A stretch of 12,746 nt of DNA from Spirochaetales bacterium (GCA_023139255.1 JAGLNY010000177.1:1-12746), one strand, 5' to 3'; numbered from the stretch's first letter, positions 1 through 6,904 are shown. Notes: generated by a model not told the origin, from the letters alone. Translations and numbers: made by a program.

Positions 1-441
1 GGGGGTTATTTCCCGGATTTTTTCCACCAGGGAGGGAAGAAATGTAAATGGGTTGCTGAGATGGACTCTCTGGAATCCAGCCTGACCCAGGAGAGTGATT
101 ACCCCGATTTTTTTCTCTCCTACGTCAAAGATTCTCCATCCTCTCCCGGGATTTCCGGGTGGATAGTTTGCCGGCCGTATGATATAGGGAGCATGCTTGA
201 TGTGCTCAACCATATCTTTTTTAAAGTAAGTTTTTTCTCCGGTAGTTATCACATCGATCCCGAATTTACGGAGGGTCAGGGAATGATTCTTCCCAATCCC
301 GAAACCACCGGTTGCACCTTCACCGCATGCAATAATAAAATCGATCTCTTTTTCTGCCTTAATAGTTTTAATGCCGTTTTTTGCGGCATATATTCCTGGC
401 TTGCCTACTATTTCCCCTAATGCAAGTATCGTTAGACTCAT
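1..441 (-). CDS. ymdB: YmdB-family (TIGR00282-type) metallophosphoesterase homolog, N-terminal part
   Basis: The first 147 residues of a minus-strand gene that runs off the left edge. The order of conserved blocks matches YmdB, a cytoplasmic cyclic-nucleotide phosphodiesterase: a GxIVGKPG start (residues 9-16), GEGATGGFG (40-48), DVITTG (63-68), RPANYPPGNPGRG (89-101) and a VITLLGQ strand (114-120). In Bacillus YmdB the metal ligands include Asp8, Glu39, Asn40, Asn67 and His68. Here the aligned residues are Glu10, Glu41, Gly42, Glu69 and Lys70, so only one of these five is kept and usual two-metal catalysis is doubtful. The ATG is at 441 and no Shine-Dalgarno precedes it, although the frame stays open upstream (codons for TLKNLAKNTKHQYIVG). 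The family assignment is firm from the motifs; the loss of activity is inferred. The C-terminal half with the other His ligands lies outside the window. Confidence 0.85.
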   Translation of the reverse strand, partial: MSLTILALGEIVGKPGIYAAKNGIKTIKAEKEIDFIIACGEGATGGFGIGKNHSLTLRKFGIDVITTGEKTYFKKDMVEHIKHAPYIIRPANYPPGNPGRGWRIFDVGEKKIGVITLLGQAGFQRVHLSNPFTFLPSLVEKIREITP

Positions 442-447
442 GCCTAC

Positions 448-476
448 AATGTATTGATGTTTTGTATTTTTGGCAA
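448..476 (-). promoter_or_regulatory. Possible promoter of the YmdB-like gene
   Basis: On the minus strand TTGCCA (476-471) lies 17 bases from TACATT (453-448). Six bases separate the -10 box from the ATG at 441, so transcription would begin at or next to the start codon and give a leaderless mRNA. That fits the missing ribosome binding site. The -10 match is only 4 of 6. Confidence 0.35.
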
Positions 477-486
477 GGTTCTTTAA

Positions 487-847
487 AGTCCCGGAAATCA
501 CACGAGGGAATTACTGGATATTCCAGAAAATTGGGATTGCACCTACCACATTGTGTGGATTCCAAAATATCGGCGAAAAGTATTGTATGGAGAATGCCGG
601 ACAGAGCTGAAAGATATATTGAGAAGTTTATTAGAGAAGAAAAAGATAGAAATAATGGGGTATCCGAAAGGTAAAAGTGCGCTGATGCCGTTTGATCGTC
701 ACCCGGAATGGAGGCGCCGCGTAGGACGGGAACGAACATTCTGGGCACGAGGATATTATGAGCACCGTAGGACTGAATGAAGAGGTGATAAAAAATTATA
801 TCCGTAATCAGGAAGATTCCGACAAAATAGGTGCCGATGATAAGTAA
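487..847 (+). pseudogene. tnpA: IS200/IS605-type Y1 transposase, deleted and frameshifted
   Basis: The frame from about 541 encodes YHIVWIPKYRRKVLYGE, the N-terminal signature of IS200-type single-strand transposases, then a helix ending KKKIEIMGY. The next residues are already PKGKSALM, which belong after the HUH motif, so roughly 25-30 residues including the catalytic His-x-His are missing. FWARGYY follows, and at about 758 two bases appear to be lost: the first frame ends at 780, while the next frame reads STVGLNEEVIKNYIRNQED to TAA at 847, including the region of the catalytic Tyr (NYIRNQ). The N-terminus before 541 is open back to 487 but does not resemble the family clearly. Without HUH residues it cannot act alone as a transposase. 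Homology is read from memory of IS200 proteins; the damage is seen in the sequence. Confidence 0.85.
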
Positions 848-955
848 ACCCCTTTAGGGGTAGCAAGAAAACGATGCACTGTGAACCGCAGCTTTAGCTG
901 CAGCCAGTACCATGCCCTTTTAGGGCGGATATCAAGCCTCCGACTCTGCCGGAGG
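848..955 (+). repeat. Four hairpins of the IS right end
   Basis: Four stem-loops in series: ACCCC-TTTA-GGGGT (848-861), GCAGC-TTTA-GCTGC (888-901), GCCCT-TTT-AGGGC (914-926), and CCTCCG with CGGAGG around a 7-base loop (937-955). The stems are perfect. In IS200/IS605 elements, subterminal hairpins near the ends are recognised by TnpA on single-stranded DNA. The first hairpin could also damp transcription leaving tnpA, but no long T tract follows. Confidence 0.75.
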
Positions 956-1009
956 TCATGACTTAGCGGGTTGCCAAACTTGGGTTATTGTATACTTGTT
1001 TATGCACTC

Positions 1010-1038
1010 TTGACAGAGCTTGAAAGCGGGGATAGTAT
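1010..1038 (+). promoter_or_regulatory. Sigma-70-type promoter of the catabolic operon
   Basis: Perfect -35 TTGACA at 1010-1015, 17-base spacer, then TAGTAT at 1033-1038 (4 of 6 to TATAAT). Transcription would start near 1045, at the edge of the palindrome that follows, leaving a leader of about 80 bases before the ATG at 1125. It is the only strong promoter seen upstream of this operon. Confidence 0.65.
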
Positions 1039-1044
1039 AACATA

Positions 1045-1061
1045 CCGTATACGGTATACGG
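1045..1061 (+). promoter_or_regulatory. GntR-type operator, perfect 17-base palindrome
   Basis: CCGTATAC-G-GTATACGG is an exact inverted repeat around one central base. It lies just after the -10 box and covers the predicted start point, a position suited to repression. GntR regulators of the FadR/FCD branch commonly bind short palindromes containing GTATAC-like half-sites, and the second gene of this operon encodes such a regulator, so autoregulation is the natural reading. A single further GTATAC lies at 990-995, upstream of the -35 box, and might be an auxiliary half-site. Which protein binds is inferred. Confidence 0.65.
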
Positions 1062-1124
1062 AAGAGAAAATATAATAGATTTATAAAAAATAAAATCTGA
1101 GACAATCGAGCATGGAGGAAAAAT

Positions 1125-2339
1125 ATGCCGGATGATAATAATGCTGTCCGTAAATTAGCAGCCACCAATCCGGGGCTTGAGCTCTGGTGGGATTCTTCAC
1201 CGCTTGTGTATGATGCATGGACGAAAGGACCCGGTAAAGAGTTCAAAGACACTGGGCTCTTTCAGGTTAGCGATGCAGATGATGATAGTGATGATGGTAT
1301 ATTCCAGGAGGAGAGCCTGCTGCAGGGATGTACAACTAATCAGCCGCTGGTCTGGCAGGCTATCGAAGAGGATCCGGAGCGGTGGGCAAAATGGCTGAAA
1401 AATCAGCTTGATGCAACCCCCGGTTTGGATGTGCAGGAGGCAATGTGGCGACTCTATATCCAGCCGGCAGTACTGGGGGCCGATATGCTCGAACCGATTT
1501 TTTTGGGATCTAACAAGCGATGGGGACAAATATGCTGCCAGGTCGATCCCAGGAATCTGACCGATACGGAAACTATGCTGCTGCAGGCGCGCAGGATCCA
1601 CTCTGCCCGGCCGAATATAATGATAAAAATGCCGGCCACAAAGGAAGGAATTGATGGTGTCCGCATACTTGCCAGCGAAGGGATTCCCACAACCGTTACG
1701 TTAGGATTTACTCTTTCACAGCTTATTGCAGTCGGCGAGGCTGTTGAGAAGGGACTCAAAACGGCACGTAAACAAGGAACCGACCTTTCCAGGTGGCGCT
1801 GTTGTGCGGTAATGATGCTTGGCCGCTTTGAGGATGCACCGCAATTAAAGAATCAGGCAAATTCTTTGGGAATCGAGATAACCGAAGCGGACCTGCGCTG
1901 GGCGGGGATAGCCATTTTTCGAAAAGCCCACATGTTGTACAAAAAACGCGGGTATGCGAGCAAGCTGATGGCAGCCTCTATGCGTCTCGGGCCGACAATC
2001 GAAGGGGTTCAGTGTATATGGCATCTCGAAAAGCTGGCGGGTGCTGATGCCGTTTTAACTATATTCCCGAACATCTTCGAAGCATTCATCTCAACCTACA
2101 AAGACATCCCGATAGAATCCCGGATCGAAGAACCCATCCCCAGGGAGGTGATGGAGAAACTTTTACGTATCCCCTATTTTGTCGAAGCGTACAACGAGCG
2201 GGGTATAAAACCTGAGAATTTTATAAACCATCCGGCGCTTCAGGCGACTGCCGCGGGTTTTACTGAGGCAATGGAAAATGTTGAACGATTTGCGGCGGAT
2301 ACCATCAACCTGGCAGGTGAAAAACATGGAGACAATTGA
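1125..2339 (+). CDS. Transaldolase-like aldolase, long form (404 aa)
   Basis: Predicted cytoplasmic class I (Schiff-base) aldolase of the transaldolase fold, likely splitting or transferring a ketose fragment. Family landmarks appear in order: WWDSSP with Asp23, GCTTNQP with Asn72 (cf. GVTSNP), QVDPR (139-143), IMIKMPAT with the Schiff-base candidate Lys168, and TTVTLGFT with Thr192. The Glu of the transaldolase TEVD motif is replaced by Gln139, and the SPF segment before the conserved GR reads VMM (229-231). Gln at the first site is what fructose-6-phosphate aldolase has, so simple aldolase activity is possible. At 404 residues it exceeds the roughly 310-320 of TalB; an acidic insert DADDDSDDG (50-58) adds to this. 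ATG 1125 has GGAGG six bases upstream. First gene of the operon; its 3' end overlaps the regulator by 14 bases. The family is fairly sure, the substrate unknown. Confidence 0.75.
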   Translation: MPDDNNAVRKLAATNPGLELWWDSSPLVYDAWTKGPGKEFKDTGLFQVSDADDDSDDGIFQEESLLQGCTTNQPLVWQAIEEDPERWAKWLKNQLDATPGLDVQEAMWRLYIQPAVLGADMLEPIFLGSNKRWGQICCQVDPRNLTDTETMLLQARRIHSARPNIMIKMPATKEGIDGVRILASEGIPTTVTLGFTLSQLIAVGEAVEKGLKTARKQGTDLSRWRCCAVMMLGRFEDAPQLKNQANSLGIEITEADLRWAGIAIFRKAHMLYKKRGYASKLMAASMRLGPTIEGVQCIWHLEKLAGADAVLTIFPNIFEAFISTYKDIPIESRIEEPIPREVMEKLLRIPYFVEAYNERGIKPENFINHPALQATAAGFTEAMENVERFAADTINLAGEKHGDN

Positions 2340-2985
2340 AAAACGAAGCTTGAGTGAACAGGCGGCGGAAATCATACGGAAGCAGATACTTTCCCGGGAG
2401 ATTAAACCCGGAACCCGGCTGATAGTCGATGTGCTGGCCGAAAAAATCGGGGTAAGCCGGACGCCGGTGCGAGAGGGACTGCATCAACTTACCACTGGTG
2501 GGCTTGTCGTATACAACGGGAATCAATACATGGTCCGTAAGTTTACGCGGAAGGATGTTGAGGAGATCTATGAGATACGTCTGGCCCTGGAAGTTCTTGC
2601 GGTTCAGCAGGCAGCGTTGAGTATCAGCAAGGGAGATCTGCAGAGGCTTGCAGAAACGTGTGAAAAGGTTAAAGAGTGTGTCGGTTCATCCACCCCTGAT
2701 CGATTTTCGCTGCTTGACCTTCGGTTCCACAACCTGATCTCCAAAGGTACCAATAATATTCGGCTTCAGAATTTATTATCGGAATTCCGTGAACAGGTAC
2801 GTTGTATGAGGCATTGGGTGCTTGACTATCCGGAGTTGGCAGAACAGGTCGAAGCTGAAACTTTCAAAGAGCATCGTGCGATTCTCAATGCCCTGCGTCT
2901 TCATGACAGGGAAAAATCCGGGGATGCTATGAAAAATCATTTGGAAAAAGGAAGGGAGCGGACTCTTCGGGGCATTGAAAAATGA
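2326..2985 (+). CDS. GntR-family transcriptional regulator, FCD type (FadR branch)
   Basis: A 219-residue DNA-binding regulator. Residues 8-70 form the winged helix domain, with the recognition segment IGVSRTPVREGLHQL (41-55) characteristic of GntR proteins. Residues about 75-208 form the all-helical FCD ligand domain, which keeps the usual metal ligands Asp131 and His135 (DLRFH), His183 (EHRAI) and His205 (NHLEKG). FCD domains normally sense a small carboxylate, often a sugar acid, through that metal. ATG 2326 was chosen because AGGTGA lies five bases upstream; an in-frame ATG at 2278 has no such site. The start lies inside the end of the transaldolase-like gene, suggesting translational coupling. 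It most likely binds the palindrome at 1045-1061 and represses its own operon until an intermediate appears. The family is clear; the ligand is unknown. Confidence 0.9.
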   Translation: METIEKRSLSEQAAEIIRKQILSREIKPGTRLIVDVLAEKIGVSRTPVREGLHQLTTGGLVVYNGNQYMVRKFTRKDVEEIYEIRLALEVLAVQQAALSISKGDLQRLAETCEKVKECVGSSTPDRFSLLDLRFHNLISKGTNNIRLQNLLSEFREQVRCMRHWVLDYPELAEQVEAETFKEHRAILNALRLHDREKSGDAMKNHLEKGRERTLRGIEK

Positions 2986-2995
2986 GGGGGAAGAT

Positions 2996-4732
2996 ATGGG
3001 GAAGATGAGATTCAGGGCACTGTCAATAGATCCCCGTACCAATCCGGCAATACTCGATACGGTTACCTGGGACAGAGAGAGTGCATGGAAAACCATTCGT
3101 GAAGCGGGTAGAGCGTTCTGGACTGATGTCAAACAAACAGCCCATGAAGGAAAATCTCTCCCATCCAGTGTCGGGAATGGCATCGGGATTTCTCCTGCAC
3201 AAGGTTCTCTCTGCATCTGGCATGGGGTGAGATACCTTGCAGCAGTTCTGGGTGACTGGCAGCACGTATTCGTCAGTATCGGGAATGGGGAGACCAAATC
3301 GCCACTGGGAAAACCACTGGGAGTTCTGCAGCTTAATGATGGAGATTCAGTTTGTGCCTATCCTGCTGACAGCGAGGTGATTCACCGTTTCTGCAGCCAT
3401 ATCATGCCCGAAAAAGGTCCCAGGGCTCTCGGGAATACCCCGCGCCTGGGAATCGGTGTCCGGATGACAACGTCGGTTTGGCCGGCAATCTGGCCGGCTA
3501 TGAAAGGATTTGCCGCCAATGCCATCCAAAACTCAGTTCGTGAGCTCAGTCTGCTCGAAGACGTGCTTGCGGGCCGTCCCGCTCATACTAACCATCTTTT
3601 CAGCTTCGGGGCAATTGAGGAAGGGCACACCGGGAGTACTTTTGAAGGACTCTGGACCGCAGGTGTTATGGAAGCTATTAAGAGTGAGACTACACCGGTT
3701 TACGGTGCCGATGCCGACCATATTCAGGTGAAAAGAGGACCCGGTGGACTCGATCGTGCCAAACGAGTTATAGACGCAGCCCGCCGCTACTCTTTTTACA
3801 CTTTAGACGTATCGGATATTCTAGATTATAGTGCGTTGAGCCGTCGAAACCTGTCCACGGAATATCTGGAAACCAGGCTCGATTCGGAAGATCGTAAGGC
3901 TGTTCTGGATTACCATGGAACAAAACAGCGCTTCGGTACCACAGAATATAATCCTACGGAGACGGAGATCGGCTGTCTGGTAGGGAAGCACAGTCATGCA
4001 CTGCAGGCCATAGAGGAGTTGTTTGCCTACGTAACCCGGGTGAAAGGAACCGAACTATTTGATCTGGAATTAAGTATCGACGAAAATCCACCCGAGGTGC
4101 AGACCTGTGATTCTATTACACGGGAGACCGAGCTCATTTTTCTCATTCTCGAAGTACGTCGGCGCCAGATTCGACTTACTCATATTGCGCCCAATTTCGG
4201 GGTTGAGAAAGGGGTTGATTACCGATGCCCTGATGGACTCGAGGGGCTTGAACGTCGAGTACGGAGCCTGCACCAGATTGCCGAAGAACAGGGTCTTATG
4301 CTCGATTGCCACTCCGGGGACGACCTTTCACGGGAGACTCGACGGGTTTTCGGACGGGCGACTAACGGCAGTATACATTTCAAGATCTCCCCGGTACTGC
4401 AGATGCTTTTTGCAGAGGTTATGCACGAGACTGAGTCTGGAAAGTTCCGCGAATGGTGGGATGCTGTGAAGACTTATGTAGAGGATAAAGCTCTGGCAGG
4501 GTCGGATTTCGCCGCCAACTGTTTAAAGGAAATCGATAGTGCTGTCGAACCATCACCCAATGACCGGCTTTTTCACTACTATCATTTCGCCCCGGTTGGT
4601 TTGCGTGATGGTTCGGGTCAGTTTAAGCATAGGGAGCTTTTTTATACATTATCCGAAGATTTTCATGTAGAGTATCGGCGCAGAGCCGAAATCCTGCTTG
4701 GAGAGGTTGCCGAGGATGTGCTGGGACAATAA
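2996..4732 (+). CDS. UxaE-related (tagaturonate epimerase family) protein, diverged
   Basis: A 578-residue soluble protein. Motifs recalling UxaE, which interconverts tagaturonate and fructuronate, occur in the expected order: PRLGIGVR (149-156), GADADH (237-242), FYTLDVSD (267-274), ELSIDE (358-363), THIAPNFGVEKGVDY (395-409), CHSGDD (438-443) and HFK (461-463). The acidic and His residues of these blocks are the candidate metal and catalytic groups. It is longer than the roughly 480-500 residues I recall for UxaE. Two C-terminal blocks differ: HSGDDLS where I recall HSGSDKF, and HFKISP where I recall HVKTAGTS. A different ketose acid or related sugar is therefore plausible. ATG 2996 follows a GAGGGGGA site and starts ten bases after the regulator stop; an in-frame TTG at 2975 is less likely. 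Family level is moderately certain; the reaction is inferred. Confidence 0.6.
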   Translation: MGKMRFRALSIDPRTNPAILDTVTWDRESAWKTIREAGRAFWTDVKQTAHEGKSLPSSVGNGIGISPAQGSLCIWHGVRYLAAVLGDWQHVFVSIGNGETKSPLGKPLGVLQLNDGDSVCAYPADSEVIHRFCSHIMPEKGPRALGNTPRLGIGVRMTTSVWPAIWPAMKGFAANAIQNSVRELSLLEDVLAGRPAHTNHLFSFGAIEEGHTGSTFEGLWTAGVMEAIKSETTPVYGADADHIQVKRGPGGLDRAKRVIDAARRYSFYTLDVSDILDYSALSRRNLSTEYLETRLDSEDRKAVLDYHGTKQRFGTTEYNPTETEIGCLVGKHSHALQAIEELFAYVTRVKGTELFDLELSIDENPPEVQTCDSITRETELIFLILEVRRRQIRLTHIAPNFGVEKGVDYRCPDGLEGLERRVRSLHQIAEEQGLMLDCHSGDDLSRETRRVFGRATNGSIHFKISPVLQMLFAEVMHETESGKFREWWDAVKTYVEDKALAGSDFAANCLKEIDSAVEPSPNDRLFHYYHFAPVGLRDGSGQFKHRELFYTLSEDFHVEYRRRAEILLGEVAEDVLGQ

Positions 4733-4764
4733 ATTCTGGATTTAAATTGAGGGAGTGAATAGTA

Positions 4765-5562
4765 ATGGAAAAGAAATTGATTGGTAAAGTTGCGCTGGTA
4801 ACCGGAGGTGCACAGGGCATCGGAAAGGCTGTTGCAATGCGTCTGGCTTCTGAGGGTGCCGATATAGCTGTCGTTGATGTGGATGAAACGAAAGCAGCCG
4901 CCGCTGTTAAAGAGATTGAAGAGAAAGGCGGTCGTGCTCTCTCCTTTGGCATTGATCTTTCCGATATCCCATCTATTAAACCGATGATTGGGCATGTTGT
5001 TGATCATTTTAAACACATCGATATTCTGGTGAGTGCCGCGGGTGTTGTTCAGTACAAAAAGATGTTGGAACTTACAGAAGAGGAGTGGGATTGGATACTC
5101 GATATCAATCTCAAAGGCATGACCTTCTGCATGCAGGCTGTTGGGATTCAGATGACTAAGCAGGCGAGGGAGACCGGCCGGCCAGGGAAAATAGTGAACA
5201 TCTCTTCTATATCAGGGCGGCGTGGACGGAGTTTGCATATTCACTATGCGGCCAGCAAAGCCGCTGTCATTAGTATAACCCAGTCGGCAGCCCTGGCTCT
5301 TGCGCCCTACAAGATCAATGTAAACGCCGTATGTCCGGGAATTGTACCGACACGGATGTGGGATCAGCTGGAACGTGAGAAGGCACAGATCGATGGTTCA
5401 GAAGAGGGACAGGCTATGAGCAGTTTTGTGGAACGTATTCCGCTTAAACGGACTGGTTCGCCTGAGGAAATTGCCGGTGTTGTGGCTTTTTTCTGCTCCA
5501 CTGATGCGGATTATATTACAGGGCAGACGTTAAACGTTGACGGCGGGTTTGAGATGAGCTGA
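4765..5562 (+). CDS. Short-chain dehydrogenase/reductase, polyol/sugar type
   Basis: A 265-residue classical SDR. It shows the nucleotide-binding TGGAQGIG (13-20), Asp38 at the end of the second strand (favouring NAD over NADP), SAAG (90-93) in place of NNAG, and the catalytic set Asn115, Ser148, Tyr161 and Lys165 (YAASK). The C-terminal part has PGIVPTRMWDQ (191-201), resembling sorbitol and other polyol dehydrogenases, and ends ITGQTLNVDGG. It probably oxidises or reduces a hydroxyl group of the compound handled by the neighbouring enzymes. It starts 32 bases after the UxaE-like gene with GAGGGAG upstream of ATG 4765 and is the last tightly spaced gene of the operon. Fold and cofactor preference are well supported; the substrate is not known. 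Confidence 0.9.
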   Translation: MEKKLIGKVALVTGGAQGIGKAVAMRLASEGADIAVVDVDETKAAAAVKEIEEKGGRALSFGIDLSDIPSIKPMIGHVVDHFKHIDILVSAAGVVQYKKMLELTEEEWDWILDINLKGMTFCMQAVGIQMTKQARETGRPGKIVNISSISGRRGRSLHIHYAASKAAVISITQSAALALAPYKINVNAVCPGIVPTRMWDQLEREKAQIDGSEEGQAMSSFVERIPLKRTGSPEEIAGVVAFFCSTDADYITGQTLNVDGGFEMS

Positions 5563-5788
5563 TTTTTAACACAGTATTAAGGTTAAAGGATGTTGTCAGC
5601 CAGCCTGAATTATAAAAGATCAGCATAGAGCAGGGATATCTTACTTCGCTCATTGGTAGGAACTGCCCTGAAATGCCGTTACACCCGCCCGCCTTCTTAT
5701 TATGGCTCTTTGGTGTAATATGACTTTAGACTTCATGCCCGATTTTTAGAGTTTGCAGTATGAGCTTGAACTAAATTGGAGAAACGAT
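5563..5788 (+). other. Intergenic gap between the dehydrogenase and aldo/keto reductase genes
   Basis: No convincing gene and no GC-rich terminator. Two weak inverted repeats occur: TTTAAC with GTTAAA (5565-5587) and TTACACC with GGTGTAA (5679-5718, 26-base loop). No copy of the GTATAC operator is present. The reductase may therefore be read through from the operon or have its own unrecognised promoter. Confidence 0.4.
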
Positions 5789-6904
5789 ATGGGAACAGAA
5801 AAAATGCAGCTGCCCAAAATTGAACTTGGACACACAGGCCGGAATGTCAGCCGGCTTGCCTTGGGAGGATTTCATCAAGTAGAAATTTCTACTGAAATTG
5901 TAGGAAAGGTTGTGGATACTTTTCAGGAATATGGTGGTAATTATATAGAGACTGCAAGGGGATATGGAAATGGGGCTTCCGAGAAAAAGCTTGGTAAAGT
6001 TTTAGCTGGGAGAAGGGAGCAATTCATCCTCTGCAGTAAAAGCGGCGCTGATAATGCGGATGATTTACGGCGTGATATTGAGGCAACACTAACCAATCTT
6101 AAAACCGATCACATAGAGTTTTACTATTTTCATGGGTTACCCGACAGGGACAAACTGAACAAAATTCTCGCTCCAAAAGGTGCGCTGGAAGGGATGCTGA
6201 AGGCCAAAGAAGAGGGGTTGATCGGCGGTATTGGCCTCAGCAGCCATAGCCTTCCAATGTACATTGAGGGGATGAATGCTTTGCCGATAGACCTGATCCT
6301 GATATGGTGTAATTATCTTGAAGATATGTATTTACCAGAAATTCGTGAGGAGATATTTCCCTTTGCCCGTGAAAAGGGCATCGGTATTACTGCAATGAAA
6401 CCTTTAGGTGATGGGTTTCTCTACCGTTCCCCAAAGCAGGCAATGCGTTATGCATTGAGTTATGAACCCGAAGTATTAGTATGCGGAATGAACTCGACCC
6501 GTCATGTGACCGAGGCAGTTGAGGCAATATGTCAGGGTCCCATGACTCCGGAGGAACGGGATAATCTTCTTGTTCAGGCTCCGGAACTTGGGAAATATGT
6601 TTGCCGCCAATGTGGAAAATGCAGCAATGATTTAATGGAGCTTTTCAGACTTGAGGGGTATGCCGATCGACAGATGATTGATTATCTTGAGCATGATCCA
6701 GCCGATTATGCCCTGCGTTTACGGTTGTCCGCCTGGTTTGCATCAAAAGAAAAAGCAGTTTCTATTTTTAAAGAGCGAAACTGGGATGAACATACACTTT
6801 TAGAAGATGCAGAATCCATAATTTGTCCATACCATATTGATGTCCTTAGGAAAACCAGGTTAACACTTGCAAAACTAAACGGGGGAAATCCTAATACGGT
6901 CTAG
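5789..6904 (+). CDS. Aldo/keto reductase with C-terminal iron-sulfur cysteines
   Basis: A 371-residue NAD(P)H-dependent carbonyl reductase on the TIM-barrel AKR fold. The catalytic tetrad is recognisable as ETARGYGNGASE with Tyr59, Lys84 (CSKSG) and His115 (YFHG), but the usual Asp is Glu54. After the barrel, CRQCGKC (Cys272, Cys275, Cys278) and a fourth Cys346 in ICPYHID follow the CxxCxxC...CP pattern of the AKR branch predicted to hold a 4Fe-4S cluster. ATG 5789 is preferred because GGAG lies seven bases upstream; an in-frame TTG at 5753 has no such site. It lies 226 bases after the dehydrogenase and its codons look more AT-rich, so it may be a separate unit. Its stop shares a CTAG with the stop of the convergent regulator relic. 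A role in the same pathway is inferred only from position. Confidence 0.85.
   Translation: MGTEKMQLPKIELGHTGRNVSRLALGGFHQVEISTEIVGKVVDTFQEYGGNYIETARGYGNGASEKKLGKVLAGRREQFILCSKSGADNADDLRRDIEATLTNLKTDHIEFYYFHGLPDRDKLNKILAPKGALEGMLKAKEEGLIGGIGLSSHSLPMYIEGMNALPIDLILIWCNYLEDMYLPEIREEIFPFAREKGIGITAMKPLGDGFLYRSPKQAMRYALSYEPEVLVCGMNSTRHVTEAVEAICQGPMTPEERDNLLVQAPELGKYVCRQCGKCSNDLMELFRLEGYADRQMIDYLEHDPADYALRLRLSAWFASKEKAVSIFKERNWDEHTLLEDAESIICPYHIDVLRKTRLTLAKLNGGNPNTV

Larger units (their letters stand above)
487..962 (+). mobile_element. Remnant of an IS200-like insertion sequence
   Basis: The broken tnpA is followed by a hairpin-rich stretch typical of the right end of IS200/IS605 elements. I could not define a left end: no clear subterminal hairpin is seen before 541, so that side may be deleted. 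The right boundary is approximate, near the TCATGACTT sequence at 956-964. The remnant lies between the divergent YmdB-like gene and the catabolic operon. Confidence 0.7.

Noticed and set aside
61..420. Plus-strand open frame of 119 codons
   Set aside because: It lies antisense to the YmdB-like gene, whose motifs are clear on the minus strand.
758..780. Programmed frameshift restoring the transposase
   Set aside because: The HUH region is already deleted, so restoring the C-terminus would not give an active enzyme, and no slippery sequence is evident.
2776..3297. Minus-strand open frame of 173 codons
   Set aside because: It spans the junction of the regulator and the UxaE-like gene in antisense, with no motif and no plausible ribosome binding site.
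5565..5587. Terminator after the dehydrogenase gene
   Set aside because: The only stem is six mostly A-T pairs and no T tract follows.
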